DNA from: Flemingiibacterium sp045578725
GTDB lineage: Bacteria; Bacillota; Clostridia; Oscillospirales; CAG-272
Direction of reading: 5' to 3'
Assembly (NCBI GenBank): GCA_045578725.1
Contig: JAZNKS010000022.1
Location: 6,047 to 70,046 of the forward strand
DNA: 64,000 nucleotides
Part shown: positions 51,833-59,366 of the stretch, in pieces
Numbering within the stretch: the first letter of the stretch is position 1
Layout: each line of letters begins with the position of its first letter
Made by a program: the position numbers and the translations under genes
The notes under the pieces: generated by a model
The model's database searches: none
Seen by the model: only the letters and a program-made list of their open reading frames with translations
What the model was told of the DNA's origin: nothing

Positions 51833-53275
51833 TCACTCCAGCGCCTCGATATCCTGAAGCAGATTGTCAAGGTTCTCCTGCAGACGGACCTCGTTGGAGG
51901 CCCACCAGGTGGTCCAGCTCTGATTCTTGAATACGCTGTAGCTGTAAAGAAGCGCATTGTCCAACGCCTGCAGGAAGATGCAGGCAAAATCGGTGACAAC
52001 GCCCTCGACCAGAAGATCGATGACCGCCGCGGAATCGTCATCGCGGGCCAGCTTATTCTGGAGCACGCTCTCCTTGTACATCGGGAGGACATCGTAGTAG
52101 GTATAACAGTTGAGAGCATTGAGCACGATCTGGCTCATCTTGGCATCCTTGACAACCTTCGGAATCTGATAGCTGTCCATGAAGCAGTAGGTGTAATACT
52201 GCTCCTGATCCTCGTCCAGCTTCGGCGGCGGGAGGATGCCGTAATCCGGGCCCTGCCGCATCTCGTCCGTTTCAATGATGAATAGCTGATGGGCCAGCGT
52301 CAGCGCGTGGCCGGTGACAAACATCCGGATCGTTTCCTGCATATTGTCCACGGTCGGAAAATAGATCTCGCGGTCATTAAAGAGGGCGGCCAGCTTGTCC
52401 ATGATGTCAACCGTCTTCTCCGTAACGCCCACAAAGGCGGGCTTGCCGTCTGCATTGTTTTCGACAATCCGGTGGCCAAGACCGAACTGGAAGGTGGTGA
52501 ACATCATGCTGCCGCGTGAGAGGATACCGAACCGGTCTTCCTGATTCATGACGGTATCGCCGTTCAGATCGTATTTGCCCTGTCTTGCCATCTCCATCCA
52601 GCGATCCCATGTCCAGGTTCCGTCATAAACGGCATCGTAGGGATTGGCAAGAGAAAGCGCTTCGTTCAGCTCGCGGTTGTAAAGAACGCAGTAGCTGTCG
52701 CTCACGGCATTCAGCGCATAGCCGCCCGAGCAGGTAAACTGCCGTCCGTTCACCACAAGACTGTCATTGACGTTTTTGTACCACCACGGATCGTCAAAGT
52801 TCAGATACTCCATTTCGGCCAGATCCGCGAACATTCCGCCGAGGATCCATTTTTCGACATAGGCGGTGTTGTTGACCGAGATGTCGAAGGCCGCGTCGCC
52901 GGACAGTACACTGCCGTTCAGTGCCGCCGTAACGGCATCGTGGCCCTTGCTGGAGGCCAGCTCAAACTGGAATTTCAGCTTGACACCGAAATCCTCCTCA
53001 ATCTTCAGATTGTTCCGGTAGACGGCATCGTTGAAGATGTCGCCGGTTTCCTCGGCTTCGTATTTCACCGGATAATTGGTGGCCGCCAGGATGCAGAATT
53101 CCGCGCCGCCGAAGTCCCGGACGGGGATCGTTTCGCGGGGATGAAGCGGCTCGCTGTCGGAGACGGCCGGTGTTGACTCATCACCGGCCGTGCTTTCCGC
53201 CGGAGTACTGCCGGCACAGGCCGTAAGCTGGAGGAGCATGGCCGCCAGAAGCAGCCGGGCAAGAAATCGTTTCAT
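51833..53275 (-). CDS. Extracellular solute-binding lipoprotein (orphan)
   Basis: 480 residues. Lipobox LLQLTACAGS, Thr/Ser-rich linker, then a binding-protein fold with FDDPWWYKNVNDSL and DAVYDGTWTWDRWMEM, the third and most diverged member of the paralogous set at 36443 and 48815. It contains DLNGDTVMNQEDR, an EF-hand-like calcium loop common in sugar-binding proteins of this type. It begins 57 bp after the beta-propeller protein gene and is probably cotranscribed with it, suggesting the captured sugar is handled by that enzyme. No permease genes nearby. AAAGGTG precedes the ATG. Confidence 0.86.
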   Translation of the reverse strand: MKRFLARLLLAAMLLQLTACAGSTPAESTAGDESTPAVSDSEPLHPRETIPVRDFGGAEFCILAATNYPVKYEAEETGDIFNDAVYRNNLKIEEDFGVKLKFQFELASSKGHDAVTAALNGSVLSGDAAFDISVNNTAYVEKWILGGMFADLAEMEYLNFDDPWWYKNVNDSLVVNGRQFTCSGGYALNAVSDSYCVLYNRELNEALSLANPYDAVYDGTWTWDRWMEMARQGKYDLNGDTVMNQEDRFGILSRGSMMFTTFQFGLGHRIVENNADGKPAFVGVTEKTVDIMDKLAALFNDREIYFPTVDNMQETIRMFVTGHALTLAHQLFIIETDEMRQGPDYGILPPPKLDEDQEQYYTYCFMDSYQIPKVVKDAKMSQIVLNALNCYTYYDVLPMYKESVLQNKLARDDDSAAVIDLLVEGVVTDFACIFLQALDNALLYSYSVFKNQSWTTWWASNEVRLQENLDNLLQDIEALE

Positions 53276-53332
53276 AATTGATTCACCTTTGCTTTCTTAT
53301 TCGATGGATGGATGCGGCCGTCCGGCGGGCGT

Positions 53333-54820
53333 TTATTCCCCGAACCGGATGGCGTACAGATCCGCGTCGCGCATCCGCACCGTCATCACGACGAGCTTGC
53401 CGGACAGCGCTTCAATGGCCCCCTCGGCAAAGGGGATCCGCCGGTCGGCTGCATCGCCGAAAATCTCACAGGAGGTCACCGCGCGGGGATTCTTCCACAC
53501 CGGCACCATTCCCTGGCTGTCATCCCACGGCGACAGCGTGAAATACAGATGCCCGCGCGCCGAGGTGGAAATATTGGCGTACAGATTCTTTCCCTCAAAG
53601 ATAAAGGGCTTTGTTATGACGAATTCATCCCTTGTTCCGCCGGCGTGAAGGCTGACAAAGCCGTCCTTGCGGATGGTGCGGCGGGTGAGCCCGATCGGTT
53701 CGATCCATGAGCCCTCCGGTACCAGCAGGGAGATTTCGCTCTCCGCTCCGCGCACGTCAGATGGCGTTTCGATCAGGCCCCATGTGGGATAGCCGTCGCC
53801 GTAGACCCAGTTGCGGCCGTTTTCCGGGCCGGGCCGGATGAAGGCCTCATCGTATCGCTTGAAATTCTCGCCGTCGCGGGAACAGAGGAAGGTGCAGTCG
53901 GTGATCGCCAGCCCGAAGCGGGGATCCCGCCCGGCTCGCTCCCGCCGATTTTCAACGCCGCAGAGCTCATCGTAATTCGGGGTCCAGCTCCTTCGCCCCA
54001 TGTAGCGGGTCGGGAAGCCGATCAGCGTATGCGGCGCGCGGTAATACGGCATGATGTAGTTTTCGTACAGCTCGATATCCTCCGCCTCCCCCATGTCAAT
54101 GGGGCCGCGCTCCGTCCAGCTTATGCCGTCCTGTGACTGGGCATAACGGATGTCGCGGATGCGAATCCCGTAACACCGTGGATTGTGGGCATCGGTGATG
54201 TCGCCGTCATAGCCGTCCGGCAGATGGAAGGCGCGGTAATAACAGCGGTACATTTTCGCCTCCTTGTCCCAGAAGCAGGTGTTGAGGCTGTCGTAGAAGC
54301 CGCCGCGGCTTATGATCCGCTCTTTTTCGTAATCGAAATGAATGCCGTCCGCGCTGGTGACGAGGAACAGCTCATCCGGACCGAATCGATTGGAAACCAT
54401 CTTCCAGCGCTCGTTTTCCGGACAGGCGGGATTCTCATCATAAAAGACGAACATCGCGCGGTGATTCACACTCTCGTTGCTGGAGAGGATGTTGTTCTCT
54501 GTCGAGCCTTCAAACTCGAACAGATTGAGAATCGGGCGCTCCCAATTCACGCCGTCCTCACTGAAGGCAACGCAGTGGGTGAAAAAGGTCCGATCGTTGT
54601 GCTCGTGGATCATATTGCGGCCCTGATAGTACAGCCGCCAGCCATTGCCGTCCCGGCAAAGACAGGAATAGATGCATCCGTCCCCCTCCCATGGCTTGTC
54701 AAAGGTCAGAAGGGTTTCGCGCCGTACCGGCTCATGAAGACGGAACTGTGCAGTTGTCAGCCGGGTGTTGATCAGATATTCATCAAAAAAGCATTCCCGG
54801 CGTGACCCGATATTTGGCAT
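53333..54820 (-). CDS. Beta-propeller glycosidase-like protein
   Basis: 495 residues. The repeated strand pattern with Asp boxes (VAFSEDGVNWERPIL, VTSADGIHFDYEKER, YAQSQDGISWTERG and CSRDGENFKRYDE) points to a five-bladed beta-propeller like GH43, GH32 and GH130 enzymes, with a C-terminal beta-sandwich of about 120 residues. The start, CFFDEYLINTRL, lies close to the first blade, so no signal peptide and a cytoplasmic location. The exact family is uncertain. GGAG is seven bases from the ATG. First gene of a leftward unit with the solute-binding lipoprotein, divergent from an AraC regulator. Confidence 0.65.
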   Translation of the reverse strand: MPNIGSRRECFFDEYLINTRLTTAQFRLHEPVRRETLLTFDKPWEGDGCIYSCLCRDGNGWRLYYQGRNMIHEHNDRTFFTHCVAFSEDGVNWERPILNLFEFEGSTENNILSSNESVNHRAMFVFYDENPACPENERWKMVSNRFGPDELFLVTSADGIHFDYEKERIISRGGFYDSLNTCFWDKEAKMYRCYYRAFHLPDGYDGDITDAHNPRCYGIRIRDIRYAQSQDGISWTERGPIDMGEAEDIELYENYIMPYYRAPHTLIGFPTRYMGRRSWTPNYDELCGVENRRERAGRDPRFGLAITDCTFLCSRDGENFKRYDEAFIRPGPENGRNWVYGDGYPTWGLIETPSDVRGAESEISLLVPEGSWIEPIGLTRRTIRKDGFVSLHAGGTRDEFVITKPFIFEGKNLYANISTSARGHLYFTLSPWDDSQGMVPVWKNPRAVTSCEIFGDAADRRIPFAEGAIEALSGKLVVMTVRMRDADLYAIRFGE

Positions 54821-54861
54821 ATGTTTTCTCCTTGCAGATTCTTTCTGTATTCGGCATCCTA

Positions 54862-54890
54862 ATTATAGCGCACACGCGCCGGTTCGTCAA
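54862..54890 (-). promoter_or_regulatory. Promoter of the propeller / solute-binding unit
   Basis: Minus strand TTGACG (54885-54890), 17-bp spacer, TATAAT (54862-54867). Confidence 0.78.
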
Positions 54891-54934
54891 GTCGGATTCG
54901 GTGCATTTTTGCATATCCGTGCGCCTAATCCGAC
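54891..54934. promoter_or_regulatory. Possible AraC operator between divergent promoters
   Basis: Inverted repeat GTCGGATT (54891-54898) / AATCCGAC (54927-54934) encloses TGCA-TTTT-TGCA (54902-54913). The block fills the space between the two divergent -35 elements exactly, as expected for a shared operator. Binding by the adjacent AraC protein is inference. Confidence 0.45.
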
Positions 54935-54941
54935 CGGCCTG

Positions 54942-54970
54942 TTGACATTTTGCCGCCGGTGCGGTATAAT
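54942..54970 (+). promoter_or_regulatory. Promoter of the AraC regulator
   Basis: TTGACA (54942-54947), 17-bp spacer, TATAAT (54965-54970): full consensus. Confidence 0.85.
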
Positions 54971-55007
54971 ATTTTTATCGGTAATTCTGCTAAAAAAGGA
55001 GACCGTC

Positions 55008-55952
55008 ATGCCAAATGATTCCGACATCAGCCGTGCGATCGCCTTCCCCGATCACCGCCAGTTTTTCCTCGCCGCTGAAAATCTCACCCTCCAGCTTCTT
55101 GTCACCCATGTCGGCAGTAACAAAGCCGCCGTGCCGCCCACCATCGTGGATCATGTGCACGCTTATGTGGAACTGATCGCCTGTGTCGCGGGCCGGACCC
55201 CGATCCTCTTTGAGGGGAGCCGGGTGATCCTTGAGGCGGGGGATCTCGCCCTCGTCCCCGCCGGTCTTCCCCACCATATCGTCCCGCCCTATGAATCCGG
55301 CTGCTGGCGCTCGGTCGGCATCCTCCTGGAGCGCCGCCGGATCCGGAGCCGAACCGATCTGTGGACGCTCCTCACCCGCCTTGTCAGCGGCCGGGAGCTG
55401 CGGATCTTCCGGGAACGGGGGCCGCTCTGCCGCACCGTCGGTGAAATCAGCGGCAGCTATTCGCTCCCGAACCTCTCCGGCCCGGAGCTTGGTCCCCCGC
55501 TGGATCTCCTGCGTGTCCTGCTGGTGCTTGCTAACGATTCGCCCGTCAAAGACGAGATTTCGAAGAATCTTCCGTACAGTGTCGGTGAAATCAACCGCGC
55601 CCTCCGCCTGGAACGCCTGCTCGACAATCATTTCGATCAGGACCTGACGCTCGGAAGTGCCGCATCCCGGCTCTTTATCAGCCCGAGCCAGCTGAACCGG
55701 ATTGCTAACCGGATCTACGGCACCTCGTTTCATAAAGCGTTGACCGAACGAAGGCTCAATGCTGCCGCACGCCTGCTGACAGATACCGACAGCCCGGCCG
55801 GAACAATTGCGCTGACGGTGGGCTTTACCTCCCGGTCCTGCTTCTGGGGCGCCTTCCGCAAGCGTTTCGGAATGTCGCCCGATGAATACCGCCGTACGCA
55901 CAAGGCTGAAAATTCCGATAAAAAAGAAAAGAACCCCGCCAAGGGTTCCTGA
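55008..55952 (+). CDS. AraC-family regulator
   Basis: 314 residues. N-terminal cupin domain (about 15-115; VDHVHAYVELIACVAG and GDLALVPAGLPHHIVP) and C-terminal double HTH (about 205-300; LTLGSAASRLFISPSQLNRI and SPAGTIALTVGFTSRSCFWG, ending MSPDEYRRTHK). AAAAAAGGAG precedes the ATG at 55008; upstream in-frame codons lie across the promoter. Divergent from the propeller/solute-binding unit, which it probably regulates. A weak hairpin GAACCC...GGGTTC overlaps its last codons (55931-55948). Confidence 0.9.
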   Translation: MPNDSDISRAIAFPDHRQFFLAAENLTLQLLVTHVGSNKAAVPPTIVDHVHAYVELIACVAGRTPILFEGSRVILEAGDLALVPAGLPHHIVPPYESGCWRSVGILLERRRIRSRTDLWTLLTRLVSGRELRIFRERGPLCRTVGEISGSYSLPNLSGPELGPPLDLLRVLLVLANDSPVKDEISKNLPYSVGEINRALRLERLLDNHFDQDLTLGSAASRLFISPSQLNRIANRIYGTSFHKALTERRLNAAARLLTDTDSPAGTIALTVGFTSRSCFWGAFRKRFGMSPDEYRRTHKAENSDKKEKNPAKGS

Positions 55953-55958
55953 ACCTCC

Positions 55959-56134
55959 GCCGCGAGCATCACAGCCGAGCGCCCACCGCTGCCGCGCCCA
56001 AATACGGCGGAAAATTTTGCGTGCCATGCACGCAGCCCCCGTATACCTTCAAAAGGTCGCCGCGAGCATCGCGGCCGACCGCCCACCGCTGCCGCGCCCA
56101 AATACGGCGGAAAATTTTGCGTGCCATGCACGCA
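55959..56134. repeat. 100-bp-period tandem repeat with palindromes
   Basis: A 76-bp unit (55959-56034) recurs at 56059-56134 with only about three differences. Each contains GCGTGC-CAT-GCACGC. In the second copy the palindrome is much longer: AAATACGGCGG and ATTTTGCGTGC on the left pair with GCACGCAAAAT and CCGCCGTATTT on the right, extending to 56149 with a three-base bulge. In the first copy the right arm is eroded. No gene is seen here; it lies between the AraC gene and tRNA-Lys. Confidence 0.8.
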
Positions 56135-56153
56135 AAATCCGCCGTATTTGCTG

Positions 56154-56187
56154 AAAAAGACCGCTGCATTCCTGCAGCGGTCTTTTT
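56154..56187. terminator. Terminator of tRNA-Lys (bidirectional)
   Basis: Perfect 10-bp stem GACCGCTGCA / TGCAGCGGTC with loop TTCC, flanked by AAAAA and TTTTTT. It directly abuts the 3' CCA of tRNA-Lys and can also stop rightward transcripts of the AraC gene. Confidence 0.9.
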
Positions 56188-56263
56188 TGGTGAGCCACTG
56201 GAGATTCGAACTCCAGACCCTTTGATTAAAAGTCAAATGCTCTGCCTACTGAGCTAGTGGCTC
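56188..56263 (-). tRNA. tRNA-Lys (anticodon TTT)
   Basis: Minus-strand cloverleaf: acceptor GAGCCAC / GTGGCTC, discriminator A, encoded CCA (plus-strand TGG 56188-56190); D arm GCTC...GAGC; anticodon arm TTTGA-CTTTTAA-TCAAA with TTT; T arm CTGGA-GTTCGAA-TCTCCAG. All stems pair. Confidence 0.95.
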
Positions 56264-56287
56264 GTACGTTCCATAACGTACTTACAT

Positions 56288-56316
56288 AGTATACCACATT
56301 CGACTCGTTTTGTCAA
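56288..56316 (-). promoter_or_regulatory. Promoter of tRNA-Lys
   Basis: Minus strand TTGACA (56311-56316), 17-bp spacer, TATACT (56288-56293). A 7-bp hairpin GTACGTT-CCAT-AACGTAC (56264-56281) lies between the start site and the mature tRNA 5' end. Confidence 0.85.
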
Positions 56317-56353
56317 GGGTTTTTTAGAATTTTTTATTTACGAGGCGTGGCTT

Positions 56354-58909
56354 TCAATGCACACTCCGTACCTGTTCTGCCGTCAGCGTGCCATCCAGGA
56401 TCGCGCGGATCACCGGATCCTCGCTCCGATCCGTCAGCGACGATGCCATCTCGCGGGCCGCTTCGGTCTCGCCCAGCAGATATTTTGCCGCCGCCTCGAC
56501 CGTCTTCACCGTGTTCGTCATGCCGCTTTGTGAGGCTGTGCGGCCGCCGCTCCGGGCGCTGATCGCCTCCCGCAGGGAATGCCAGCGCGCGCAGGCATCC
56601 GCCGCCATCGCAAATTCGCCGATTCCCAGCAGGGTCGTCGCCTGCAGGGATTGATAGTGCAGACGGGTGTTATCCTTGATATTGCCCGCCATCGTTTCCT
56701 CCAGCAGATAGCAGAGGTTGATCTTGCAGGCACGGTCGCGGCACTTCTGATAGACCGAAAGCTGCAGATTGCGGCGCTTCTCTGCCCCGATTCTGCCGCC
56801 AAAGGCATCCAGAAGATCCAGCGCATCCGTGAGCCGATCCTCCATGCGAAGATACAGCCCGACCAGATCGCCCAGCGTCGATTCCATCCGCTCGCCTGCG
56901 CGGAGTGCCAGAAGATAAGCCTCCTCCGCCGCGGCAAGATCACCGGCCAGCAGAAGCTCATGGGCACGCTCGTATAACATTCCGTCGGATGAATATGGCT
57001 CCAGCTTGAAAAAGCGATTGTTGGGATTCTGCGGGATGGGCTCCTTTGCGGGCAGACGCGGCCGGTCCATCTGTACCACCATCCGGGCACTGTCGGCGGT
57101 TTCCTCCGCTGCCCCGGAAGCCCTGGCCTCGGCAGCGGCCTTCTGCGCCTCGTATTCGGTGACGGGAATCCGCCACGGCTCCAGCTTCCGATACGGAATG
57201 TCGGAATAATCGGCGGCCTGCTCGGCCTCTTCGCGTCGGATGGCTTCCATCCGCTGGCGGCGCTCCGGCCAGGTTTCAAGCTCCTCGCGCGTAACCTCGC
57301 CCGCCGCAATCAGCGACTCCAGCTCATAATCGGCAATTGAAGGCAGTACGGACCCCTCCGGCAGACGGACGCTGACAGCCGCCCACCGACGGCCGGGCAG
57401 TACCAGCGAGGTGAATTCCACCTGCTGCTCGATCCGCCGCCCCAGCGCCAGCTGTGCCCGCAGATTCGGGTCGATGATCGCATCCCGGCGAACCGTCCAG
57501 ACGTGTCCGTCCCCGTGAATCATGCCGCTTCCGGCAAGGCTGTTGTATTCATCCAGATAGCCGGTGTATGACCGTCCGGCCGCTTCCCGGCCGCCCGAGA
57601 AGCCCTCCAGCCGGCGATTTGCCTCGGCAAGTCCAGCCTCGGTAAGCCGGATATCATCGGCGGTCATCCGCCGGTTCAGATTGATCGCGTGAATGTAGCT
57701 GACCTCAAGACCGATCGCCTGCCCCAGCGCCAGCATCTTTCTGAGGGTGTCATCGATGACCTGCCCCAGATGGAAGAAGCAGTCGCCCGGACGCTCCGGA
57801 CGCTCGCAGATGAAGCCGTACCGGCCATCGGCGCGGAAGCTCGTGATATGCGAGATCCTGCGGATGTCATCCTCGCACATCGCGGGCGATTCCTCCGGCT
57901 CATCGGGCTGATCATCGGCTTCCTCCGGCTCCGGCACGGACGATGCCTGATTCCAATCCTCCGGCAGACCGCCGAAGAAGGCATCGAGCAGAGCGACATA
58001 ATAGTCCTCCACGCCCATATCGGCAGAGCGTTCGGTCAGCCAGTCAAGGGAAAGTCCGGCCAGACGGCTGATTCTGACCGCGCAGGCACAGAGAAGGCCC
58101 AGCTCCTCGCGGTCCTCGTGGGTCCGATTGGCCAGCGAACGCAGAAAATCAAAGCGGTGACGGACCGAGCCAACGTCCTTGGCGGCAGCCGCCGCATCCG
58201 CATACAGCTTCAGCAGGAAGGGATCCACCGGATCCTCCTCCTCCAGCTGGCCGAAATAATGATCGAATGCCTCCAGACGATCGTCCGTGCTGTCAGAATA
58301 ATGGGAAACATAGAGCACGCCGATCCAGTCCCCCGCCTGCGCATAATACTGACCGGCAGCCTTGTAATCGCCGAGCAGGAGGGTCATCGAGCCGAGCAGA
58401 TCCCGGAGCGGATCCGCACAGACGGGATTGTTGAGAATCAGATTCAGGAGCTTGGCGCGGATATCGTGGAAGCGGTCGGGAATGTTCACCTTCTGGCCGG
58501 CGCGGATCTGGCTGAGCAGATTCAGGAAGGTCGATGATGCGGAGGCCAGTACATTTTTGACACCGCTGTGATCCCGGAGAATGTCCTCGACGATCACGGA
58601 ATAATTGGCCACCTCGTCCACATCCAGCGGCATCGCCGAGGAAAGGAGCGAATCAAAGCGATCAGCCAGCGTGGCCACAGGCGCAGGCGCGGGCTTTACA
58701 GCAGGCTTCGGAGCTGCCGGTGCAACACCGACAGGATCCCAGGCCAGAATGGCATCCAGAGAGATACGGGGCATTCCGTCGGCGGTTTTGAGGCAGACGG
58801 TGGAATCGGTCAGGCGAAGGACCTCGCCGCTGAATATACCCTGACCGAAATAGACCGTCACCCGCGAGCCGACCGGAATCTCCGCAAGAAAATCCTGTTT
58901 GACAGACAT
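56354..58909 (-). CDS. Putative RNA-binding protein: Sm-like + cold-shock + TPR regions
   Basis: 851 residues, family not recognised. Residues about 8-58 resemble an Sm/SH3-like small barrel (GSRVTVYFGQGIFSGEVLRL, then TVCLKTADGMPRISLDAI). A Pro/Ala linker leads to a helical, TPR-like region (about 85-350). An acidic linker (EPEEADDQPDEPEE) is followed by a cold-shock-type domain, HITSFRADGRYGFICERPE and GDCFFHLGQVID, with RNP1 and RNP2-like motifs; a second, weaker copy appears near GSGMIHGDGHVWTVRRD. The C-terminal 220 residues contain further TPR-like helices (ERAHELLLAGDLAAAEEAYL). No membrane segment. Start ATG at 58909 has only a weak AAGG box; the in-frame extension to 59041 has the promoter inside it. 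Single-gene transcript. Confidence 0.72.
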   Translation of the reverse strand: MSVKQDFLAEIPVGSRVTVYFGQGIFSGEVLRLTDSTVCLKTADGMPRISLDAILAWDPVGVAPAAPKPAVKPAPAPVATLADRFDSLLSSAMPLDVDEVANYSVIVEDILRDHSGVKNVLASASSTFLNLLSQIRAGQKVNIPDRFHDIRAKLLNLILNNPVCADPLRDLLGSMTLLLGDYKAAGQYYAQAGDWIGVLYVSHYSDSTDDRLEAFDHYFGQLEEEDPVDPFLLKLYADAAAAAKDVGSVRHRFDFLRSLANRTHEDREELGLLCACAVRISRLAGLSLDWLTERSADMGVEDYYVALLDAFFGGLPEDWNQASSVPEPEEADDQPDEPEESPAMCEDDIRRISHITSFRADGRYGFICERPERPGDCFFHLGQVIDDTLRKMLALGQAIGLEVSYIHAINLNRRMTADDIRLTEAGLAEANRRLEGFSGGREAAGRSYTGYLDEYNSLAGSGMIHGDGHVWTVRRDAIIDPNLRAQLALGRRIEQQVEFTSLVLPGRRWAAVSVRLPEGSVLPSIADYELESLIAAGEVTREELETWPERRQRMEAIRREEAEQAADYSDIPYRKLEPWRIPVTEYEAQKAAAEARASGAAEETADSARMVVQMDRPRLPAKEPIPQNPNNRFFKLEPYSSDGMLYERAHELLLAGDLAAAEEAYLLALRAGERMESTLGDLVGLYLRMEDRLTDALDLLDAFGGRIGAEKRRNLQLSVYQKCRDRACKINLCYLLEETMAGNIKDNTRLHYQSLQATTLLGIGEFAMAADACARWHSLREAISARSGGRTASQSGMTNTVKTVEAAAKYLLGETEAAREMASSLTDRSEDPVIRAILDGTLTAEQVRSVH

Positions 58910-58946
58910 AGCAAATACCAACCTTAATAAATTTATATTCCGTTTT

Positions 58947-58975
58947 ATTATACCACACTTTGGATGATCTGTCAA
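58947..58975 (-). promoter_or_regulatory. Promoter of the Sm/CSD/TPR gene
   Basis: Minus strand TTGACA (58970-58975), 17-bp spacer, TATAAT (58947-58952): full consensus. Confidence 0.85.
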
Positions 58976-59034
58976 CCTTCCTTCGGGCAGATCGAAGGAA
59001 TTTGAAAGTTTTTTAACTTTTTTCAGAAACCCTC

Positions 59035-59063
59035 TTGACAACAGGCGGGATTTCTGCTATAAT
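59035..59063 (+). promoter_or_regulatory. Promoter of tRNA-Pro
   Basis: TTGACA (59035-59040), 17-bp spacer, TATAAT (59058-59063), 27 bp before the tRNA. Confidence 0.88.
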
Positions 59064-59090
59064 ATTCGTGTTGCTTCAAGAGAAGCATCT

Positions 59091-59167
59091 CGGGGTGTGG
59101 CTCAGCTTGGTAGAGCGCTTGGTTCGGGACCAAGAGGTCGCAAGTTCGAATCTTGTCACTCCGACCA
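59091..59167 (+). tRNA. tRNA-Pro (anticodon CGG)
   Basis: Cloverleaf with acceptor CGGGGTG / CACTCCG (one G:U), discriminator A, encoded CCA; D arm GCTC...GAGC; anticodon arm CTTGG-TTCGGGA-CCAAG; T arm GCAAG-TTCGAAT-CTTGT. Reads CCG codons. Confidence 0.95.
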
Positions 59168-59203
59168 AAAAGAAAAGGACAGCTTTTGCTGTCCTTTTCT
59201 TTT
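59168..59203 (+). terminator. Terminator of tRNA-Pro
   Basis: 16-bp perfect stem AAAAGAAAAGGACAGC / GCTGTCCTTTTCTTTT with loop TTTT, starting directly after the CCA end. Confidence 0.92.
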
Positions 59204-59366
59204 TGCTTGGACTGATTGGCTTCCGGACTTGCGATCTTTTTCGTGTTCCGAACCAGTGAGGGACCAGGCATCGCCCAGACCGCGCCGCCGGCGGCGGATG
59301 AAGCGGGCTGGGCGACGGCGAGCGGGACGGCTATGCCGTCCCACCTTTCCTTTTTATCGTTCCCGC
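59204..59366. other. Gene-free spacer with tRNA-like remnant and hairpins
   Basis: ACTTGCGA (59226-59233) and CCGAACCA (59247-59254) are 8-base identities, in the same order, with the reverse complement of the tRNA-Pro just upstream, suggesting an inverted, decayed tRNA fragment. It is followed by the palindrome CGCCGCC-GGCGGCG (59284-59297) and the hairpin GGGACGGC-TAT-GCCGTCCC (59324-59342). Nothing coding is seen. Confidence 0.35.

Noticed and set aside
55959..56134. CRISPR-like repeat
   Set aside because: Only two 76-bp units with a 100-bp period and a long palindrome, and no cas genes in the window.
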